From contig CATQJL010000112.1 of NCBI GenBank assembly GCA_958299035.1, positions 11,632,880-11,696,879 on the forward strand: 64,000 nt of DNA, given 5' to 3'. The notes beneath the pieces were generated by a model. That model did not search any database. It was given only the letters and a program-made list of their open reading frames with translations, and was not told the origin of the DNA. Source of the stretch: Cylicocyclus nassatus (taxonomy: Eukaryota; Nematoda; Chromadorea; Rhabditida; Strongylidae). Below, piece by piece: positions 44,291 to 56,800 of this stretch. How positions within the stretch are numbered: the first letter of the stretch is position 1; each line of letters starts with the position of its first letter. The position numbers and the translations under genes were made by a program.

Positions 44291-45280
44291 CTGTGCACGC
44301 TTTTCATGAAGGTCATCTTCGTCCGCATATCAAGGCAATGGCGCAGACTGAGCTAGATTTCGTGACGAATTTTGCTGCTTGGACATCCAGACGGTTTCGA
44401 GGGTCATAGAAGTCTGCAGAGGATATCGTCTTCCTCTCGTCCCAACCTTAGTCGACTACGAGAAAGGCTTTGACCGCGTTGAAACCAACGCCATCCTGTC
44501 AACGCTAGTCGATCAAGGAGTGGATCCAGCTTGCTTGAGGACGTTAGACGAATGACGACGATTCAGCTATTCCATTGCCCTCCCCCCTGACCATATTAAT
44601 TGAGAGGGGATCCGACAAGGCGGCACAATCTCGCTGAAGGTGTTCAAGGCAGCCTTGCAATGGATGATGAAGTCACTGGACTGGAACGAGAGAGGCATAT
44701 GAGTTGATGGGAGATTCCTGTCGAACCCTCGTTTTGCAGACACATCATTCTCTTTTCGAGCAATATCACTGGAGCAAGACGATGCTGAAGGAACTTGACA
44801 AAGTAGAGAAGAAGATCGGTTTGCGAATAAATCGGAAAAAGACTCAGTCCATGAAGGCATCCTTTGCGAAGATGCGGAAATGGAAACGGAAGGCATCCTA
44901 TCATGGAGACGTCCTCTTACGTGCGTCTTGGACGTTCGATAGACATAGAATTCCTGAGGGTAGAACTTACGAGGTAAAGAAGAGCATCCTGGGCCACCTG
45001 CAGGCCTCTGAAGGAAGCCACCGACCAACTGATGGACACAAAGCTTCGAGCCCACCTGTTTGACGTAACCGTTCTTCCGGCGCTCTGTTAGGCAGCTAAG
45101 ATTTGACCCGACACTGTAGCCATGCCGAAAGCTCTACGGACCACCCACAGAGTGCTTGAGCGCAGTTTGAAGATACCCGACACAAATAACATCTTGCCTA
45201 ATTTTACGGATCTGAAAAGAATGTCCTTTTTAGTGCATTGGAATACATTGCGCAATGAACCGCAGCACTGAATGGCCCGT
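44291..45280 (+). pseudogene. Second, 5'-truncated and heavily decayed RTE copy
   Basis: Starts in the RT domain (CATATCAAGG, matching 42829) and keeps VDYEKGFDRVE (about 44449-44484) and RQGGTISLKVF (about 44610-44645), where the family's QGD is QGG. The FADD motif is destroyed near 44736 (FADT...). It ends near the RRMSRL block at about 45220. Many stops and frameshifts. Confidence 0.85.
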
Positions 45281-45475
45281 AATGAAGCTCGATCAGTTCA
45301 GTTAAACTGAACTCAACCCATCAGTTCACCCTACGTCACGTGGGCTGATGACCGCCCACCTTCCCATGGTATAAGCATGGCGAGCGAACTGATAGTTGAC
45401 GATCTGTCCACCTGCTGCATTCAACTCGTGCACATCAGTTCACGTTCAGTTGAACTGAACGTGAACTGATATTAG
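45281..45475. repeat. Inverted repeat built of ATCAGTTCA units
   Basis: A 37-base palindrome at 45434-45470 (ATCAGTTCACGTTCAGTT plus its inverse, one central base) closes a region that opens with TCAGTTCAGTTAAACTGAAC at 45294. CATCAGTTCACC, GCGAACTGAT and similar words recur between. Likely a MITE. Confidence 0.65.
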
Positions 45476-45839
45476 AGTGAGCAAATAGTGTGTAAAAGAC
45501 GAGACCAGACGAGGCTCCCGTAACTTGCTCCTGAGTAACTTACGATATACATAAGTTATGCTAAAAAGTTCATACGATAAGTTATGCTAAAAATGCAGAC
45601 AAAATCGGCGCAAAACTGCACAACCGCGCCCGAATAGGAAAGGATCGATGAACAGCTGATTTTGGCGAGGAAAACAAAAAACAAATTCTTCTCTTTTTTG
45701 TAAACTTCACTGTTTTTTTTTGAAGTTGTCCAAAATGAGAACTCATTTGTTCATTTCATTGAAGTCACGCTGCAACCATTTCGTTTTTTTCTAAAATTCT
45801 CGTCACAAAATGTGTTTTTGTTTTATCCGTGCATTGCTA
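45476..45839. other. No feature recognised
   Basis: Short direct repeat CATAAGTTATGCTAAAAA / GATAAGTTATGCTAAAAA near 45550-45590. No gene. Confidence 0.4.
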
Positions 45840-45899
45840 GCCGAAATCCTCGATAGCGGTCATGATTGATTGCGATAGTGGCCGCTATCAAAGATTGCC

Positions 45900-46020
45900 C
45901 GGCGATGCAGCAAAGTTGTGTTGCTAGACGGAGTCGAACCACGGCAGCGCGCGTGTAATTCAAATCACTTACCCGTTCGACCAAACCAGCTCAAGTGGCC
46001 ACTTTCCAAGAATGCACTTG
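45900..46020 (-). repeat. tRNA-like (SINE head) sequence
   Basis: On the minus strand, TGGTCGAACGGG (about 45974-45985) fits an A box and GGTTCGACTCC (45928-45938) matches the B box; their spacing of about 35 bp is tRNA-like. The flanking bases do not form a full acceptor stem and the T stem has a mismatch, so a tRNA-derived SINE or tRNA pseudogene is more likely than a working tRNA gene. Confidence 0.5.
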
Positions 46021-46194
46021 ATTATAATGTCCAGGAAGTGATCCGCATCCAGATCAATAGCTCGCCGGATGCTAGACTGAGGCGCGATGAGATCACCCCT
46101 GGTTCGCGTCAAGAGAGATGCCCTGATGGGGGGTTTACTACGGGCTAATATATGCTAGATGCTGCCTATCTGGCGATAAGAATTGCGCCTCTTG

Positions 46195-46219
46195 ATATAC
46201 ACCCTCAAGCTTGACCCTG
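46195..46219. repeat. Solo end of a CAGGGTCAAGC hAT-like element
   Basis: CTCAAGCTTGACCCTG at 46204-46219 is the right end of the family at 3847-5352. The following GTGATGAC would be the duplication, but no left end with the same 8 bases was found nearby, so the copy is probably truncated. Confidence 0.45.
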
Positions 46220-46594
46220 GTGATGACATAGAATGATAGGTTAAGAAAGCAACGTCACAACGGCCTCACGCACCAGTGTAGTTTATCATATACTTCAACA
46301 ACTTTCTCATCCAGAGAAACAGCATGGCCATTTCATCTTCAGTTAGTCTCATGAAAATTGGCGTCAAACGAGTCCACGCTGATCTTGGTCAACAAAAATG
46401 AGGCAGTATTCAAAATATCTGCAAGATGATCAATTCCTCTGCAAAGCAAAGTGCCATAATTTCAGCTCAATTTAACCAAAAATCTTTCTTTTTGCGAAAA
46501 CTTCGCTAAAGGAGAATGATTCCGAAGATCGTCAATTGTCAAGGATTTTGCTTATGTAATTGAGAGTATTGCTTAGAAATGCAGCCATGATGGT

Positions 46595-46880
46595 TATCGT
46601 CCTTATGGCCTTGGGCATGCCTCAGGCCTCGGGCAGAGTTCACGCAATTTCAACGCCGCGATTCCCTCAACAAGACAAACAGTTACGAGCCCATTGCATG
46701 TCGATCACCGTGCATTCAGGTTGTGATAGTCACTCACGATTGGTCGTTATGGAGAATCACAACCGAAATGCAAGATGAGCTGTTTGTCTTGTTGGGAGAA
46801 TCGTAGCGATGAAATCTGCCCAAGGTCTCACGCGATTTCAGTTGCCTCGCGATCTGGCAATCTGCCAGATTTCTTCAAAC
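46595..46880. repeat. Inverted-repeat element
   Basis: CGATTCCCTCAACAAGACAAACAG (46660-46683) is mirrored by CTGTTTGTCTTGTTGGGAGAATCG (46780-46803), and the outer GGGCAGAGTTCACGCAATTTC by GAAATCTGCCCAAGGTCTCACGCG. The ORFs over it arise from the arms. Confidence 0.65.
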
Positions 46881-48245
46881 TGAAATCCTGCAGACTACCA
46901 ATTTACATTATGTACAACTTTCGCAGATCGTTTTTTGCCCCATCTTCAGTTTACTGGGAATGCGCTTGCGAACATCATAAACATTTGGAGTATTGCCAAA
47001 TCGCGTCGCTGCTGAAATCGCGTGAGGTATGCAGGCCTATGACGACTGTCAAGCCAAAAATGAATTCGGTATCTTATTCATAATCGCATTTATTTTTCTA
47101 CAGCGAAGCTCCCAAAATTACCGATCTTATCTGAAAAGTTCAAGGAATGAGTAATTGATAACGGCTCATTCGTGATGGTTAGCAATTTGCGGTGAGTTTC
47201 AGACGCTAATGCAAGGATGCGGAAGGATAAATAGTAGAGCCAGTGCGAACCTCGGCGAAGCGGAAGAGACGCACTGGTAAGGAATGAAGAGTGACATGTA
47301 GAAGTACATGTAGCATGGAGATAATATGGTAGTATGGTAAGTTCTTTCACGATTTCGTTGGTTTACGATTTCGCATAAAAACTTTTCTTGTTGTCATGTA
47401 CCTATGACTGTTTGAGGAAAAGTAGTTCAAAGCTTTTTCTGTCACATATCAACTACTCAGAGAAGGACAATCGTGCCCAAATATGGCTGGATTTTCCAAA
47501 AGCTCAGTTTTTTGACTCTTTAAAAGTCAAAAAACTTAGCTTTCTTCTTGATTCTACTCCACGTTTTCATGCTGTGATAGATGAGAAGAGAAATTCAGTA
47601 TTGGGATACGCACAAGTTCCCTCTATCTAGCGGATAGTAGTGAAAACTATGGTCCGCTTTTTAAAAAATTAATTTGATGAGAAAACGAAACTTTGTCACT
47701 TTTAAAATGACAAAATTGGGATAACCCACTTCTTTGCATAGGAGCGATGGGGTGAGCTGATCCCTCAAAGGTGAAGGGTGTTCGGCTGATTTTGACCTTC
47801 CAAAGTGAAGGGTGTCCAGAGGGGGAGGAAGAAAATATGAAAATTTGATAAGGAAGTATATTTCAGGAGGGTCATGGATGAATTTTGTATATACATGTCG
47901 AGGAAAATTACATGGAAAACATTGGCAGATATCCAACAGCTTGTGCTGCGCCGATGGACAGTTTTACTTGGCACTTTTAATTATGAATAATATTATTAGG
48001 GAAGAGACATGTTTTCGCTGTTTGGAATTATTGTTGCAAATAAAGTCGTGTGTCAATGTCTATGGAGTATCAGCACAATAAAAGCGTTGAGATGTTTGAG
48101 TGTGTCCGCTTCAGACAGAGTAAACTTATAGAGTTTAGCATGATAAGAATAGTGTAATTGATATTAGGAGAAATTCATAGGGCAGTAGAAATGGAGTTAC
48201 GATGTTGACGATATTAGAGTAAGGTCAGTTTTTCAAATGGTATCG
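46881..48245. other. No gene recognised
   Basis: Two AAGGTGAAGGGTGT / AAAGTGAAGGGTGTCC words at 47768-47820 resemble the subterminal motif of the 11.5-kb foldback element. Otherwise no structure or gene. Confidence 0.4.
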
Positions 48246-48247
48246 TT

Positions 48248-48500
48248 GTCTCCTTGGTGTACGTTGGGCGGAGCATTTGCAGACATTTGAACATATTGGT
48301 GAACTTGTAAAACCTCTAATGCAAAGCATGGTTCTTCGTACTCTCTAAACTGCCACGTATATATGCTGTTGTCACACGTGGCATTTTTGATAGCGAGGAA
48401 TTACAAAAAGCAATGCATATCAGTAGAGGGTTAACAAGTTCAACAACGTGCTGTAATGTCTGCAAATGCTCTGCCCAACGTACACCGGGGAGAGGACATT
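48248..48500. repeat. Inverted-repeat element (about 250 bp)
   Basis: GGTGTACGTTGGGCGGAGCATTTGCAGACAT on the left is mirrored by ATGTCTGCAAATGCTCTGCCCAACGTACACC on the right, and inner GTGAACTTGT...CCTCTA by TAGAGGGTTAACAAGTTCA. A MITE of about 250 bp. Confidence 0.8.
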
Positions 48501-48879
48501 ATAAAATGAGTGACTTGCAGCAGATCATTTTGCGAGAGTATAGGCGTTACCAAGGCTTTTTTATGATATAGCTCGTCTCATCTAACAGGAAATCATCTTC
48601 ATACCATTCCCGTCCGAAAACACACTAGATAGCATCGCGATCACATCTTCTCATAAACAAATCTATCCCAAATGAATTCCCAGAGTAGTTTACTCAATTC
48701 TTTGTTCAATAACCTTGCTCTTCTCTAAAATGGAACTTGTTTGGGCCTAGTCAGCTAGCCTTTGCCCACAGGCTTGCTGGCAAAAGAAAAAGGGGGTCAC
48801 TACAATTTTTAGTGGAAGCAACCTGAATTCTGAGACTAGCTGGTACCCTATTTACTTGAGTTCCTTTTTTTCTTCGGCA

Positions 48880-49800
48880 CACTTCAAGTGTATTAATAGA
48901 TAAATAAATATACAAGAAAGTAGACTTTGAAATGTATTTTTCGTTGAGTTATGAAGCTGCAAACAGACCAGAAATCACGACGCCAAAAATCGATTTTTTC
49001 GAAGCAACCTATGGAATTGGATCTGCTTCCAAAAGCTATGGAATGATACATAATTTGTGAGCTCTGATATTTTTGCGAGGTGATGTAGTTTCCAGAGGTC
49101 CAACAGTACCCCTCCCCTCTCTCCACGTGCAGAGCCCCGTATCTCAACGATGAGGGCAATTTGTGGTGTAGTTTTTTTGCATCTTACAGAGGAATGTTCT
49201 CTTGGTATTATCTATAATCTCGCAAAGAGATTCCACGCAGCCGACTAATTTGAATAAAAAATTTACGTGTGTTTCAAGCGTTTTCTATTCCTCCCAGTAA
49301 GTCTCTCAATACACCCGATCTCTCTGCGATATGATTAACATTCAGAGAACCTTCCTCCACAATATGCCAGAAAATTAGGTCATGAAATACCCCATCGCTG
49401 AGATAAGAGTCTGAAAAAATAACTTTTGTATAAGCAAATAAAATTTCAAGAGCTTCCGACTGACAAATAATATGTGAGAGTTTGATGCTTCCGGGCTGCT
49501 GGAAGGGGGGATGATCACTCCCAGTTATACGTTTCCACCCCTGCCCTCTTTGATGCATTGGATAGGCGCCGGGGGAGCATGCTGAATTGAGCAGGCTCAC
49601 CCACCTACAGGGAGAAAATAGAATTCCCACATGCTACATATCAGTCAGGAGCTCTTGATGAGTAGTGTCTACCTATACGTTTCCCTCCCAATTTCATTCA
49701 TCCTACAAAACTTATTTCAAAAAGTCGGTTTTTGACATCATGATCTCTGGTCTATTTGCAGCTTCATAACCCAACCATAAATTCATTTCAAGACCTATTT
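48880..49800. repeat. Diverged foldback element resembling the 11.5/16.5-kb family
   Basis: GAGTTATGAAGCTGCAAACA (48944-48963) is mirrored near 49750 by TGCAGCTTCATAACCCAACC, with AGACCAGAAATCA and TGATCTCTGGTCTATT flanking. ACATATCAGTCAGGAGCTCTTGATGAG at 49636 resembles the ATATATCATCTGAAAGCTCTTGATGAG text of the larger foldbacks. Ends could not be fixed. Confidence 0.55.
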
Positions 49801-50069
49801 CTTCTTGCATATCACAGAGAAAAGGTTTCTAGTAATGCAGGTTATATTAATTGAAAAACCGACTTTGCTTCAATATCATGAACATCGTTATTTCCACTTC
49901 ACTGCTTTAGGAATTTCTCCTAGCATCAATTATACTATTATTTACACTTTGCTACACTTTAGATGTTTATTCTGCTTCAAATGGACACAATTAAATAAGA
50001 AATTCTTTTGTTGTACATCATAGATACCGACATACGAATTTGCAACAGTCATTCCATAATCATCGCGAA

Positions 50070-50650
50070 AACATTGCTCCTCCTTATTATCTTACTAGCT
50101 GGCTTAGCCGGCTCCGCCCGGCCCTGTCAAAACACTGTAATAAAGGTCCCATCCCTATCCATCTACAACCTTTCCCTGTGCCCACTTCCACACTTCATTT
50201 CCCGTTCCCTGTGCTCGAAATCAGCATGCCCACTTACTCCGCCTGTGCCAACTCCCAGCCCCGTAGATCAAACTCTGCAAAAAATTGATAAAATCGATAA
50301 AAGTAATGGACAATTTCAAAAACTATATTGTATTCGTAATCAGCATGCTCGATCACCCCCCTGTGCCAACTCCCAGCCCGTAGGTGAACTCTGCAAAAAA
50401 TTGATAAAAATCGATAAAATCAATATCGATCGATGACGAAAAGTAGCCTGTGACACCCGCCGGGGTCCGAAGTGTATGTGTGCAAAGTTTGGTCCGGATC
50501 GGTTCAGAAATGGAATTTTCTATTCGGAACGTACGTGCATACAGACAGACAGACATACGGACAGACATACAAACAGACATTCAGCATTATCGAGCCTCAC
50601 TAGCCATCCCTTTGCTACAGTGCGGAAAAACTAGCCCCTCAAAATAAGAC
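50070..50650. repeat. Repeat with a 120-bp tandem duplication and a CAGA microsatellite
   Basis: AATCAGCATGC, CTGTGCCAACTCCCAGCC and CTCTGCAAAAAATTGATAAA appear twice, near 50220-50295 and 50340-50410. Downstream AAAGTTTGGTCCGGATCGGTTCAGAAATGG and the CAGACAGACAGACATACGG run resemble tails of non-LTR elements. Family not determined. Confidence 0.55.
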
Positions 50651-50902
50651 AAATACTGTCCCTCAAAAATTAACGTAATTCCTAGGTATTCTGGTAAATT
50701 CGTCATAAATTCTACGATAAGACTAAAAACTAGCAAGATTTTGAATTTTAAATGATTGATTTAAGTACAAAATATTAGCAAGAGAAAATCAAATTTTTCT
50801 TTTACTCTTTGCGATCCGCCTGAGATGTAATTTTTTCCGTTTAGCCAAAATCCACTAACCTTCAAGTATAGAATATTGGAAAAGAGGTTATGCCTCATAG
50901 TA

Positions 50903-52163
50903 TTAGGCCATTCGGAAAGTTTTTTCGCTTTTGCATCTTCAAATTCAAACGAGCACATTTTTTTTCCAGATTCAACCTTTTCCATCAAATAAATTTTATT
51001 GGGTTCAGCAAATTTCTGGAAACGCTCTTCAGTGCTCATGTACTTTTCTCTTGCGAAATAATCTCAGAGGATTCAACAAAGCCTAAAAAGGCGTTTTTGA
51101 CTAGCTAATATTTATTGGATCCTATTATTTTTTCAATAATCACCGAGGAATTACAAAATTTGGTGATTGATAAAGGAAGGTCCAAATAGTTTGAAAAATA
51201 AACAGGAACCCCGATGTGCAGTCAACCCCTTTTGTGAGAACCACCTATCTTGCACTTCGTTTGGCGGCGTCATGGGCGAGGATGGCATCTCTCACAGCTT
51301 ATACGTGCAACTCTGCTCAGCTTGACTATTCTGAGAAACGGTCTTCAGAGCGATATCACACCACTTTTACAGCACAATCATATCTTAGCAAGTTTATAGC
51401 GTGCTAGGCCAGCAGGATTACATGAATTTGAGCACATCAATCTTTTGGAATGACAGATTCTTCATGACCATCTTTCAATGCTTATTCCAAATGATTTACC
51501 ACAATGTCGCTTCTTGTAGCCGCACTTGGCCAATTTTTTTCCTTTAATTGATAACCTAGGTCAAACAGGATAGCTCCGTGAAATTATGAGCAAAGAAAGC
51601 AGAGTCAACGTGCCCTAAATCTGCGAGTGCGACAATTTGTGAGTATATGTCACTGAAATTTTTCTTTATCGCATTTTAGCGAAGGTCTTCTAGTGGGCTA
51701 ATGACACTTCAAGGCCTGCTGATAATTTTACGCAGCTATATTTTGCCTAAGGACCCTCTGAGATGCTCGTTTATATGGCAGGAACACCTTCCGGAACACT
51801 GCAGAACATTAGCTTTCATTCCTATAGATCTGAACTTTTTGAAGTAGACTTGAATCTACCTCAAAAAAGAGTGGCCTTGACAAATGCATTGCGCACAACG
51901 ATGGTTTCCTAAACTGTCTTACAATCAAGTTTAAGCTTAGAGAATGCAATAATTCAAAAATCGTGCTTTCATATATCGAATTTAGAGCCGCGTAAACTTC
52001 CCTACAAAGTGCTTACTGCAACTTTGGCGGGATCCTCAGAAACTAGAAGACTTCCTCTACGGATCCATATATAGCAACCCCTATCAGCCCTCTGGCACTG
52101 TCTCAAGATATTGCACCAACATCAAAGGCGAAAAAGCGAAAAAAAACTTTCCGGAAGAACTAA
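50903..52163. mobile_element. Mariner-like element, coding capacity not recognisable (1261 bp)
   Basis: Ends TTAGGCCATTCGGAAAGTTT and, inverted, TTAGTTCTTCCGGAAAGTTT are followed by TTTTTCGC, with TA at 50901-50902 and 52164-52165. The size equals a full mariner, but I found no transposase frame or D,D34D-like block. A 92-codon minus ORF (50761-51039) crosses the left end. Confidence 0.7.
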
Positions 52164-52165
52164 TA

Positions 52166-53418
52166 CTATTTTGAGCTTGATATCAGTGTTGGTGGCATAT
52201 CCACGATCCAAAATGGCGTTCAATGGCTGCGGCGCATCGTCAGTGATCCTGCTTTTCACTCGCTCACATGAACGGAAGGAGATTTATATCAAACTTACTC
52301 TAGTCTAATCTGGAGGGTCCCGCCTACATATAAGAAAAGAAAAGCTATAGATTTTCTTTTGCGAGGTATTTTATGAGGTAGACTAGAGGGACAGCTCTTT
52401 TTCTGCACTCTAGAATATGGTACAAAGCAACATATACCGAGCTTCCATCCATCTGCTATGTAGATGCAAACTGAATTACCGTTTTTGTTTTTTCCGCCAT
52501 CATGCTTCTTACATCTGAACCATATGAACTGTCACACTCCTTGCCCTATTTTCTGCAGGTTTTTTTCTCTCGCTACACACCTGCAAACTTGTGTAAAGAC
52601 TTTTTACGCAGCAGGGCGGAGTATCAGCTGACAGCGTTTGGGAGCATGCAGATGACTCCTACTCGACAACGATCATACATTTCGCTCGTTTTACGTTTTG
52701 ATATTGCCAAAGACTCAAACCCTTTACTAAATCACATTCTCATCTTTATCTTGGAAGAAGCTCTATGTATGCAAACTACTTTTATGCCATCTATAAATAC
52801 AATCATAGGTGTTGATCCGAAATGTTGTTGATCAACCCCGCTTGGGAAAAGACGGCTGCTGGAGAAAAGGAAATGTCTTATTCTTATCTATATCTCAGTG
52901 ATCACAGAAAGTACAGTAATACTGCGCAATTTACACCTGACTCTATGGAAGATTTTAAGACAGTTTAGGAAAATAATGGATCGAGCGTGAGTTTCGTCGC
53001 AGAGAGTAAAGAACAATCATGAAAGTCTTTTTTGGTAAATTACTTGAAAATTGCGGAATTCGATGTGTGTGAGGAAAATTGCGGAATTCAGTGCGTGTTT
53101 TACAAAGAAGCTAATGATGTTATGAACGCGCTCCACTTCTTTGTGCTTTATCCGTGTTAAGACTGCCCTTCTACGCTCAGCGAACCTTGCTGATAATCAC
53201 TTGGTAAGCTTTAGATTCCGGATGCCGCCTTATTTCAACGTTTCCTTGATCTCACGCTGTGGATTCTGTTACCGTCTTATTCTATTCAGGGTTGCTATTG
53301 TTAGATATCAGGGCCCCACAAGGTGCAAATAAATAAATGAAGAAATTTTAGGTTTTACCACCCGTATGAAAGTAATAACGAGGCAGTTCACATTGGTGCG
53401 TAGCATTCTCGTCGGGCT
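52166..53418. other. No feature recognised
   Basis: AT-rich, with short ORFs lacking motifs or splice support. Confidence 0.4.
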
Positions 53419-53851
53419 CTTACGAGGGAAGTGTCAGAAGTCGCAGTGGCTTATTGACATGAGACAGGTTGTCATCTGAAGCAGCTCGAAAGACTGATTC
53501 CAAAACTGCCCTTCTTAGCTGCAGAACTAATCTGGGTCGGAAGTTATTGAATAGAAATGGGAAATTTGCTACAATGAGACCAGCCAAAACTATGCGCATG
53601 TATTTTGAGCTTAAACATTGACGAAACAGTTGATGTTATGCTGTAGCGCTTAAACCAGCGTTAGAAATATTTTCATAATCACGAGGTACTCTAAACAATT
53701 CAAAACTTGGTGATTAAAATGCCCATAACTCTCAACTCAGATTCGTTCTGTACCTAAGGAATGCTGTTTTGTAGTCAGCTTTCTCGGCTGCTTCAGATGG
53801 TAACTGTCTATGTCATAAGGCCACTGCGACTTCTGACACTTCCCTTGTTAG
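53419..53851. repeat. Inverted-repeat element (about 430 bp)
   Basis: GGGAAGTGTCAGAAGTCGCAGTGGC at 53426-53450 is mirrored at about 53820-53844 (GCCACTGCGACTTCTGACACTTCCC); pairing extends through ATCTGAAGCAGC on both sides, arms about 85 bp. No target duplication was assigned. Confidence 0.8.
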
Positions 53852-56800
53852 TTTGTGAAGGGGCAGTACTATAAAAATCTTACTTTTATTACAAACACCT
53901 CCAATTTTTTGCCTCTCCTCATTTCCCTTCGATGTTAGCAGATTTTTACGAAGAATCAGAATCTGACTGAGAGCACACGTTGAGCGACACGAGTAGTTTG
54001 GTAGGGCGTACCGCAAAGAACGCGCAGAAGAGTCGCATGCAGGGTTGGCGTGGCGCGGTGCATGCGGAGTCGCACATCGATCGTGCGCAAGCAAAAACTC
54101 AGCGACGCATATTTCCATTTTTTGCGACGGGTCGTCGAGTGCCGTGTGCCTCCTCACACGCATACGCTACGACGCGGCGCTGTCGACACCGCTTCAGAAG
54201 GAGAAACGCGCGCGCGATAACGACTTATCGTCAAGATACGCTAGTCGTGCGAAGATGGCAGCAGCATTACATTGTAATAATTGTAAAAAGTTGCAAAAGA
54301 CCATTGTTCATTGTGGGGGTGCTCGTTGTTGTTCAGGCGTAGTCATTTATCAAATGCTGTGATTTTTGTAGAACCTTCAATGCAACGAGCTTACGATTCA
54401 TTGAAGGCTCTGTCACATCAGAGCTCAGAAGCAAACCGGTTTCGCCGCATTGCCATCTCAGACGCAGCGGCGGTAACATCCCATGCTTCGCTGGGCACAC
54501 ATACACACATACACATACACACCAATGTACAGCTGAGCTGCAGCAGCTCCAGCTGATGCGGCCGTTTCCCGCTTCTGCAAAAACTGCACGCCGCACACGC
54601 ACACACACGCACACATGCACACCCTCATACACGCTGCAGCTGTGTGCGTCGGTCTGTCTCCATACGATTCAACCCGCAATCAATTTGGATCGATTGAGAA
54701 AATAAGAAGTGAAGGAACTACTTGGTCTAAAGCATAGTACTGCTCATCACGCCACACACACACGTACGCTCAGTCATGACTAGTATGCCGTTGCCGGTCG
54801 TGTGCTATCAATGACGCTGCCCATCGTTTCTCTGACGGCGCGAAAATTCCCGCGAAACATTACTTTTCACCCCTTTGCCTGTACAGCAGCAGCACATTCG
54901 CTTCTTCAAAAGAGCGCAGTGAGCGAAAGCGACTGAGTGGGGCTATTCTCAGCCGGTCCTCGCGCAATCAAACGCGCTTTTTGGGGAGTGGTCGAAAGTT
55001 CTGACGAGTTTCGTCGCCTATAGACCCGATGTGGTCTTTGTATTCATTCATGCTACTTCTTCCACACTTCTCGTCTTCGTCGTTCTGCGCTGCCACTGTG
55101 CCTTAACAGCTGAATCGAGCCCGTTGAGGGTTCTTTGGTGCTTCACGCACTGCCAATCGCACATTTGCGATCTGCTCTCTCAGCTATTGCAAATACTATA
55201 AACTCACGTTTCAAACAAAATAACGGCTTTCAACTGCCAATAATCCTCAGTTTGAATGTGTAAAACTTTTTTCGATTTCACAATTTCCTTTCGCCTCAAT
55301 AAGCGCTTATCATTGAAATCAAAACTTCTCTTTTTCTTTGCCATTCATTGTTACGTTGATTCGTTTACACAACGCCATTTCTCTGCTAATAGTTATCGCT
55401 CCGCTCTCTTTCTCTCCTATATCATTTCGCCTATCTCGGGTAGAGAGCCTTGTCTTCTCCTACCCGACACGGTCTCAGTCGTTCTCCATTTCTGCCACTC
55501 CCAATATTTCACATGGTTTCTTACAATATGAATTTATTTCTATAAAACTAACGCATGGTATGCAAGATTTTTTTCGTTGGTTCCACTCTTATACGAATGG
55601 TGGGTGGAGAAAATTGCTCTTGAGTTGGTCGTGTGTCTTTGTATTGTGCTCTCTAAGGTCTGCCTTTTGCTATTTTTATAGCATTTATTGGTTACATTTG
55701 TTTGAAACAATCTCAATGTACCATTTATCTCATAAATCACAACACCATAGACAAAAAAATTTCCTAGGCTAGTAATTCCTCTCTTTCCCCTGCTCAATCT
55801 TTTTATTCATCTCGCGAACTTCGTGATCAGACAGTCAGGCTCTTGGAGATCCTGACGTTATGTAAAGCCTATATCTCTTGGGTTATTCTCGTCCATTTTT
55901 CATTTTTTGTCTTAATTTAGTAACGACTTCGAAAAATCAAGCACAAAAGGCGTCTCATATAATTATTCACAAAATGCAGAAAAAACTTTCTTCAAAGCAT
56001 ACTATAAACTTCAGTTGTACTTTGATCTCAAGCTTCAAGCGATCAAACTTTAGAACTGTGTTTCTTTTTCGGTCACAAGGCCATCAACAAACTAGTTAGC
56101 AAGTTGTGATGATTACATTCAGCATCTCCGCCAAGCTGATAGATTTTTATAAAAGATATGAAGTAAATGGGGTTATGATAATTTAGGATACCTCTATCTT
56201 TAGGCGAATAGGTTTTTTTTTGTCGAGATTTTGCCTATCCCAGCGGAAAATGGAAAATAAAGGTCTTGTGCATAAAACAAACTCACGTTTGATCACAAAA
56301 ATCTCTCGTTTTATCTAGTATTGACCTTTTACCATCATCTCACACATCCTATCGTTTTGATTCTTGGGCTCACCTTTTTCTACGCTATGCATACACCCGC
56401 CATTCGAACACTTTTCCCGAGCAGAGAAACAGCTACAGCTGTTCTGGAAACGAAAATGTGTGCGGGTGTGTAATCCTTCATATATATATATGTGTGTGTG
56501 GTTTTATCGTTGCTGATCATATGTCAACTTTTTTCCACATCATTTCTTATCCATCATTCGCATGCGCACTCTCTACTGGGACAGCCAACTCGGGCTTGGA
56601 CATTGTGTGTGAGAGTTAGGACTTTTCGAGGGAGAGATCCAGTTATTAATAGTTCCCTTGCCTGGGAAGGGGCCTTATAAATTCCTACAGCGTTTTTACC
56701 TCATTACATATGAAACTATACATACATAGTACCATTGAGAATTCCATCTGCTTTCTCAAATCCCGCGCATACCGCAAATTGTGCGCAAATCCCGCGAATA

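Noticed and set aside
54333..54679. Cys/Val-rich and His/Thr-rich ORFs
   Set aside because: They are translations of CA/TG microsatellites.
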